A DNA stretch of 39,390 bases from Planctomycetota bacterium (GTDB lineage Bacteria > Planctomycetota > Planctomycetia > Planctomycetales > Planctomycetaceae), in contig JAQBVJ010000066.1 of assembly GCA_027623235.1 (NCBI GenBank), positions 1-39,390 on the forward strand. Direction: 5' to 3'. This document shows, one piece after another, positions 34,952 through 39,390 of the stretch. Position 1 is the stretch's first letter; every line of letters begins with the position of its first letter. The position numbers and the translations under genes are program-made. A model generated the notes under the pieces. That model saw nothing but the letters and a program-made list of their open reading frames with translations, was not told where the DNA came from and made no database searches.

Positions 34952-36426
34952 CTAAAGGACTCCTGAATCAATCCGGGGATCCGTTCGATTTGTAAAACGT
35001 GTTTCGGCAGCGTCGTTGACATCACCTCTGACCGCAGCCACTCGATGACCCGCTCCATCCGCAGTCCTCGCGAGCCTTTGACCAGAAGCACGTCGCCTGG
35101 CCTGAGAGTCTGCTGCAGTCGATGCAGCAGCGAGGGCATTTCGGTTTTGCTGAACGCCTCGCCGCAGTTTGGATCAAGGCCCGCATCGGTAGCGCTGCCG
35201 ACGATGTCACGAGAGAAATCTCCGAGGGCGAACACGCGGTCGATGCCGGCTTGCGCGGCGGCCAGGCCGGCGTCCTGATGGCAGGCTGCGGCGGCGTCTC
35301 CCAGTTCGAGCATGTCGCCGCAGACCAGGAGGCGTCGCGCCTCGGTCGGCCAGCTTCCCAGCAGACCGCACGCGGCGGCGAAGGCTTCTGGGCTGGCGTT
35401 GTAGGAATCGTCAATGACCGTCCACTGGCCGATCGATTCGACGGAGCATCGACCGATGGGAGCTCGGAAGTCAGCCAGCCCCGTTGCGATTTGTTTCTCA
35501 CTGAGGCCAAACTTGCGCGCGGTCGCGACGGCGAAGAGGACTGACCGGGCGAAGTGTTTTCCGGCGGCCCGGATCCGGAAGTCAGTCCCGTCGATGCGGA
35601 CGCAAAGCCGTTCGCCGTCCTGATAAATGGCCTCCGCAGAAACCTGACAATCCGGGCTGGTGCCGACGAGCGTGACTCGACTTGACGTTCGGCGGGCCAG
35701 CGAAGCCGAGTGAGCATCGTCTCCGCACAGCAGCAGGAGCCCGTCACTCGGCAGAGCTTCGGCGAGTTCTCCTTTCGCCGCGGCGACTTCGTTCACGTCG
35801 CCAAACGAGGCTCGGTGAGCCTGGCCGATTCCCGTGATGATGCCGATTTCCGGCGAGGCCATTTCGCAGAGTCTTCGAATCTCGCCGTGTGCCGACGCGC
35901 CGAGTTCGATAATCGCCGCGCCGTGTTGAGCGGTCAGGCCGAGCAGAGTGAGCGGCACACCGAAGTGGTTGTTGAAATTCCGCGGGCTGCGGTGCGAATT
36001 CACTTCGTCCTGCAGGGCCGCGTGGATCATCTCTCGCGTGGTCGTCTTGCCGAAGCTGCCTGTGATGCCGATGACGTTTGTGGCATGCCGGCGCCGGTTC
36101 CAGCTGGCGAGGTTCTGCAGCGCGGTGAGGGTGTTTTCGACCTGGATGAGACCGTTTCCCCTCTCCCGCCGCGGTGGGAGCAGGGACGGAGTTCGGGACG
36201 CTTCGACGACTGCGGCGTCGCAGCCGGCGGCGAGGGCGGACTCGACGAAGGCGTGACCGTCGTGGGTTTCTCCCCGGAGTGCCCAGAAGATTGTGGCCGG
36301 GCCAGCTTCCCGGGAGTCGGTGATGATGCGGAGCGGGAGCGGGAGGGGCGGGTCAGGACGGACGTGGGCGTCCGTCCTGCGAAGGGGGCCGATGCCTGTC
36401 TGGATTTCGTCCAGTGTGAATTTCAT
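34933..36426 (-). CDS. murF: UDP-N-acetylmuramoyl-tripeptide--D-alanyl-D-alanine ligase
   Basis: A 497-residue cytoplasmic ligase that adds D-Ala-D-Ala to the UDP-MurNAc-tripeptide, completing the pentapeptide. The N-terminal domain binds the UDP-sugar. The central domain has the ATP loop GITGSFGKTTTREM near residue 122 and IDDSYNASPEAFAAAC. The C-terminal domain ends with DVLLVKGSRGLRMERV. ATG 36426 overlaps the murE stop in ATGA, so the two are translationally coupled. The extreme C-terminus SPLKK and the stop come from a family A palindrome rather than from the ordinary family sequence. Length is a little above the usual 450. Confidence 0.96.
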   Translation of the reverse strand: MKFTLDEIQTGIGPLRRTDAHVRPDPPLPLPLRIITDSREAGPATIFWALRGETHDGHAFVESALAAGCDAAVVEASRTPSLLPPRRERGNGLIQVENTLTALQNLASWNRRRHATNVIGITGSFGKTTTREMIHAALQDEVNSHRSPRNFNNHFGVPLTLLGLTAQHGAAIIELGASAHGEIRRLCEMASPEIGIITGIGQAHRASFGDVNEVAAAKGELAEALPSDGLLLLCGDDAHSASLARRTSSRVTLVGTSPDCQVSAEAIYQDGERLCVRIDGTDFRIRAAGKHFARSVLFAVATARKFGLSEKQIATGLADFRAPIGRCSVESIGQWTVIDDSYNASPEAFAAACGLLGSWPTEARRLLVCGDMLELGDAAAACHQDAGLAAAQAGIDRVFALGDFSRDIVGSATDAGLDPNCGEAFSKTEMPSLLHRLQQTLRPGDVLLVKGSRGLRMERVIEWLRSEVMSTTLPKHVLQIERIPGLIQESFSSPLKK

Positions 36427-37970
36427 GAGCCGGTCTCTGCAGAATGAGCGGCCGTGGCGGCGCGGACGGAGGGGAGCTCGCGAAGCAGTTCGGCGGCGAT
36501 CAGGCGGTCGTCGAATGGTCGTCGTTTGTTGCCAACGATCTGGATGGTCTCGTGACCTTTGCCGGCGATCAGGACGCAGTCACCAGGCTCGGCGAGCGAG
36601 AACGCGCGAGCGATCGCGCGGCGCCGGTCGGGTTCGATGTGGAATTCGGTGTAGCCGGCCGGGAAGCCGGCGAGGATGTCCTCAATGATCTGAGTCGGCG
36701 ATTCCGTTCGCGGGTTGTCACTGGTGACGACGGTCGCGTCGGCGTGCGAAGCCGCCTCGGCCAGGAGCGGTCGCTTCGCGCGGTCGCGGTCGCCGCCGGC
36801 TCCAAAGAGGCAGATGACTTTGCCCGTCGTGAGCGACTTGAGATTGTCGACGACGCGGCGGAGGGCATCGTCTGTGTGAGCGTAATCGACGAAAACGCGA
36901 AACGGCTGTCCGGCGTCGATTCGCTCAAGCCGACCGGGCACGCTGGGAAGTTGTTCGATGCCGGCTGCGATGGATTCCGGACTGGCTCGGAAATGGAGGG
37001 CGACGGCCGTTGCTGCCAGGCAGTTCATCACGTTGTGCCGGGCCGGGAGGGAGGTTGCGACTTCAAAGTCGACGCGTTCGACCGAGCCTGGCGCAGAGCT
37101 GATTCGGAAGCGTGTACCGTCGAGGGATTCGTCGAGAATGCTCGCGTTGAGATCGGCATTCGGAGTGAGGCCGATCGTGATGACCCGGTGGCCGGTCTGT
37201 CTCGCCGGTTCGATCAGTCGCGCGCTGCCGGCGTCGTCTGCGTTGATGACGATGCAGCCTCCCGGTGCGACGAGCGACAGGATCCGCGACTTCGCTGCGA
37301 GGTAATCCTCAAAGTTGCCGTGATAGTCGAAGTGGTCCTGTGTGACGTTGGTGATGACGGCGGCGGCGAGCGGTGTTGCTGCGGCCCGGCGCTGCTTGAG
37401 TGCGTGGCTGGAAAGTTCGATCGCTGCGCAGGAGGCACCGGCGTCGACCATTCTTCGGAACCAGTGAGCCGCCTGGCGCGAGTCGGGTGTCGTCAGCGTC
37501 GCGGGCTCAACGCAGACGCTGTCGCTGTACTCGATCGTGCCGAGCAGCCCGCAACGCTCGCCCGCTGCGGTCAGGATCGACTGCAGCAGCCAGGCCGTGG
37601 TCGATTTTCCGTTCGTCCCGGTGACTCCGCAGACTTTCAGGCGTCGCGAGGGGTATCCGAAAATCGCGTCGCACAATTGCGAATAAGCCAGCTTTGCGTC
37701 AGGGACGATGCACTGCGGAACGGAAATGTCCGACAGCGGCCGCTCTGCGAGCACGGCCGGGCAGCCGCGCTGGACCGCGTCTCTGGCAAACAGAATCCCA
37801 TCAACGTGTGTGCCGGAAATCGCTGCGAAGACGGTGTCGGAGTCGGCCTGTCGGGAATCCTCCGTCGCATTGGCGGCAACGATGTCGCTGCAACCGACGA
37901 AACTGGCGTTCGGCAGGAGCCGGCGAAGGCTGACAGGTATGGGGTGGTTGCTTCTGGCAGGCGAGGGCAT
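36423..37970 (-). CDS. murE: UDP-N-acetylmuramoyl-tripeptide synthetase (meso-DAP type)
   Basis: A 515-residue cytoplasmic ligase that adds the third stem-peptide residue. The N-terminal domain (about 1-110) holds the UDP-MurNAc part (DSRQADSDTVFAAISGTHVDG). The ATP loop is VTGTNGKSTTAWLLQ near residue 118. The motif SDNPRTESP near 419 is the DNPR signature of enzymes that add meso-diaminopimelate rather than lysine. The C-terminal end has IAGKGHETIQIVGNKRRPFDD. ATG 37970 is strongly supported by GGAGG seven bases upstream. It heads murE-murF-mraY. Peptidoglycan of DAP type is therefore expected for this organism. Confidence 0.96.
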   Translation of the reverse strand: MPSPARSNHPIPVSLRRLLPNASFVGCSDIVAANATEDSRQADSDTVFAAISGTHVDGILFARDAVQRGCPAVLAERPLSDISVPQCIVPDAKLAYSQLCDAIFGYPSRRLKVCGVTGTNGKSTTAWLLQSILTAAGERCGLLGTIEYSDSVCVEPATLTTPDSRQAAHWFRRMVDAGASCAAIELSSHALKQRRAAATPLAAAVITNVTQDHFDYHGNFEDYLAAKSRILSLVAPGGCIVINADDAGSARLIEPARQTGHRVITIGLTPNADLNASILDESLDGTRFRISSAPGSVERVDFEVATSLPARHNVMNCLAATAVALHFRASPESIAAGIEQLPSVPGRLERIDAGQPFRVFVDYAHTDDALRRVVDNLKSLTTGKVICLFGAGGDRDRAKRPLLAEAASHADATVVTSDNPRTESPTQIIEDILAGFPAGYTEFHIEPDRRRAIARAFSLAEPGDCVLIAGKGHETIQIVGNKRRPFDDRLIAAELLRELPSVRAATAAHSAETGS

Positions 37971-38670
37971 GGCCGGACCTCCGTGTCCGATGGGAGCCTC
38001 GCTGCACCCCCGATGTGATTCGTCCTGAATCGCAAAGAGAGGCAGGGAAAGGGAATGTGGGATGTTCTGGCGTGGCCTGGCGACGTGGGAGCGCTGCCGG
38101 GACGCCTGCCGGAGGGCGGATTCTCAGCATTCGCCGATTTGCGTCAAGGTGAGATCCTGCGGGGAGTTGCGGCAATTTTGCGGCCGTTCTCGGCAGATTT
38201 CTCCGTTTCGCTTGCGTCTTGCGGGACTGCTGCAAACTCGCGACGTGCGATGACGCGGGGATCTGACACAATCGCTCAAATTTCCACGGCCTGACAAGCT
38301 GGCCGGAATTTTCCTGAAAGTCCCCGACGGCGGGAAATCTGAATTGGATCCCGGGATTGTTTGCGGAAAAATACTCTCTGAGGCTGTTGTGGCCGAGCTG
38401 GAATCCTCGTTCAATGGATTCTGATTCGTTCGCTTCTCTGATAAGAATTGAACCCGTTTTCCGGTTTTAGATTCACCCGATGCGGCAGCAAAGAGATACG
38501 TCGCAGAGCTTTCTCCACTGAAGGATTCTCGCCCTCGTTCAAAATCACGAGGCACGTTCGGTGGAGTGAATTCAGGCACACTCAAGCTGTGTTCCGAATG
38601 TTTTTCCAAAAGCGAATATTTTTCCAAAAGAAAGGCCAGGTCGTCTGACTGCTGGCACTGGAGACTTAAG
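37971..38670. other. Long divergent intergenic region
   Basis: This 700-bp stretch lies between murE (minus) and the von Willebrand A gene (plus) and should contain both promoters. The only repeat I notice is TTTTTCCAAAAG twice (near 38602 and 38620). No open frame shows coding character and I see no RNA gene. Confidence 0.5.
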
Positions 38671-39390
38671 ATGCCCTCGGCACCACGTCGCGTCGCGTTT
38701 CTCGTTCCTGGTTTCGCTCTGGCACTGACAAGTGCCCTGTCCGCCCAAACGGCGGCTCCGTCGCGAGCGACTCACACCAGCGAAGCTCACCCTGCCCGTG
38801 TCCTGAAGTACGAGTCGGAGGGCGAGCAGTACCACGCGGTTCTGATCGGGCCAGCGCGTGTATCGGTTCGGACGACCGCTCACGATCATGTCGTCCTGTT
38901 CGACACATCGGCGAGTCAGACGGGATCGCATCGCAAGCAGGCCTTGAGCGTGCTGGATGGTTTTCTCGACTCGCTGCCGGATACCGATCGCGTTCGCCTG
39001 TTCGCGATTGACGTGCGACCAAACGAGCTGACCTCTGGGTTCGGCACGGTCAGCAGCGAAAACCTTGTCGGTGCCCGGAAGCAGTTGCGGCGTCGAGCTC
39101 CGTTGGGAGCGACCGATCTGAAGGCCGCTTTGACGGCCGCGGTCGGTGCGGCTCGGGATTCGAAATCGGCTTCCGTTGTCTACATTGGTGACGGCGTCAG
39201 TGGTTCGCGACTGATTCAGACTGGTGAGATGCAGGAGACGGTGAGCCGCTTCCGCGCGGCCAGTATTCCGGTCAGCAGTTTTGCTGTGGGACCTCGTAAA
39301 GACCTTCGTCTGCTGGGTGTGCTGGCGAGCTGGACAGGTGGCGTCGTTCTGTTTGACGAGGTTGAGGACGAAGCGGCTCCAGCGGGTACG
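38671..39390 (+). CDS. Exported von Willebrand factor A domain protein, cut by window end
   Basis: The first 240 residues are visible and the frame is open at the edge. ATG 38671 is preceded by GGAGA at 6 bp. Residues 1-25 form a signal peptide (VAFLVPGFALALTSALSAQ). After a short linker, a von Willebrand A domain begins at HDHVVLFDTSASQTG near residue 75, whose DxSxS is the metal-ion site. The domain continues with PLGATDLKAALTAAVGAA and SVVYIGDGVSGS. Such planctomycete proteins are often long, with TPR or repeat regions following, and lie on the outer side of the membrane. The C-terminal part and function cannot be seen. It diverges from murE. Confidence 0.85.
   Translation, partial: MPSAPRRVAFLVPGFALALTSALSAQTAAPSRATHTSEAHPARVLKYESEGEQYHAVLIGPARVSVRTTAHDHVVLFDTSASQTGSHRKQALSVLDGFLDSLPDTDRVRLFAIDVRPNELTSGFGTVSSENLVGARKQLRRRAPLGATDLKAALTAAVGAARDSKSASVVYIGDGVSGSRLIQTGEMQETVSRFRAASIPVSSFAVGPRKDLRLLGVLASWTGGVVLFDEVEDEAAPAGT

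Noticed and set aside
36444..38018. 524-codon open frame on the plus strand
   Set aside because: It is fully antisense to murE, whose motifs, start and ribosome site are clear.
38448..38648. 66-codon open frame in the murE / VWA intergenic region
   Set aside because: It has no ribosome site, no domain and an unlikely composition.

Overview
The window looks like chromosomal DNA of a planctomycete. The marker families are a PSCyt1/DUF1549/DUF1553 cytochrome-like protein paired with a Tat-exported DUF1501 protein, an HzsA-like TolB/cytochrome protein, a TPR serine/threonine kinase of planctomycete type, and planctomycete-style zinc ribbons. A meso-DAP-type murE-murF-mraY cluster shows that peptidoglycan is made. 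The DNA is GC-rich; the first kilobase, which I read as an integron cassette, is visibly richer in A+T. No rRNA, tRNA, CRISPR array or complete insertion sequence was seen.

Layout. Positions 1-2149 hold the start of a chromosomal integron: an IntI-type integrase on +, a candidate attI, and on the opposite strand a first gene cassette (zinc ribbon plus PH-like domain) ending in an attC-like palindrome; a second cassette may begin at the window edge. Next come a 21-bp-period repeat field (about 2352-2562) and a fibronectin III protein. From 3938 to 22609 almost everything is on the minus strand: HzsA-like protein, small membrane protein, three-domain MFS/PlsC/acyl-ligase (Aas), ECF sigma factor, Lgt, a perfect 7 x 19-bp tandem array, M61 peptidase, Cys/Gly-tailed protein, dicarboxylate-type symporter, aldehyde dehydrogenase, a broken kinase gene and a short DnaA-like protein. 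ispE-spoVG follows; the SpoVG carries an inserted zinc ribbon. Then on + come the PSCyt/DUF1501 pair and an O-antigen-ligase-like membrane protein, then sulfite reductase on minus, a ParD/ParE-type module with a frameshifted toxin on +, and murE-murF-mraY on minus. The window ends inside a secreted von Willebrand A protein.

How the genes fit together. Envelope functions dominate: peptidoglycan precursors (MurE, MurF, MraY), lipoprotein lipidation (Lgt), lysophospholipid repair (Aas), surface polysaccharide (ligase-like protein) and many exported proteins. At least three families of intergenic palindromes are scattered between genes. One of them supplies the C-terminal residues SPLKK and the stop codon of two unrelated genes (HzsA-like and murF), and one of its copies is split by another palindrome. 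The most novel material is the integron edge (attI, cassette, attC, an 11-codon leader ORF), followed by the zinc-ribbon SpoVG, the repeat families and three signs of gene decay or rearrangement: the kinase lacking its N-lobe, the frameshifted toxin and the split repeat.
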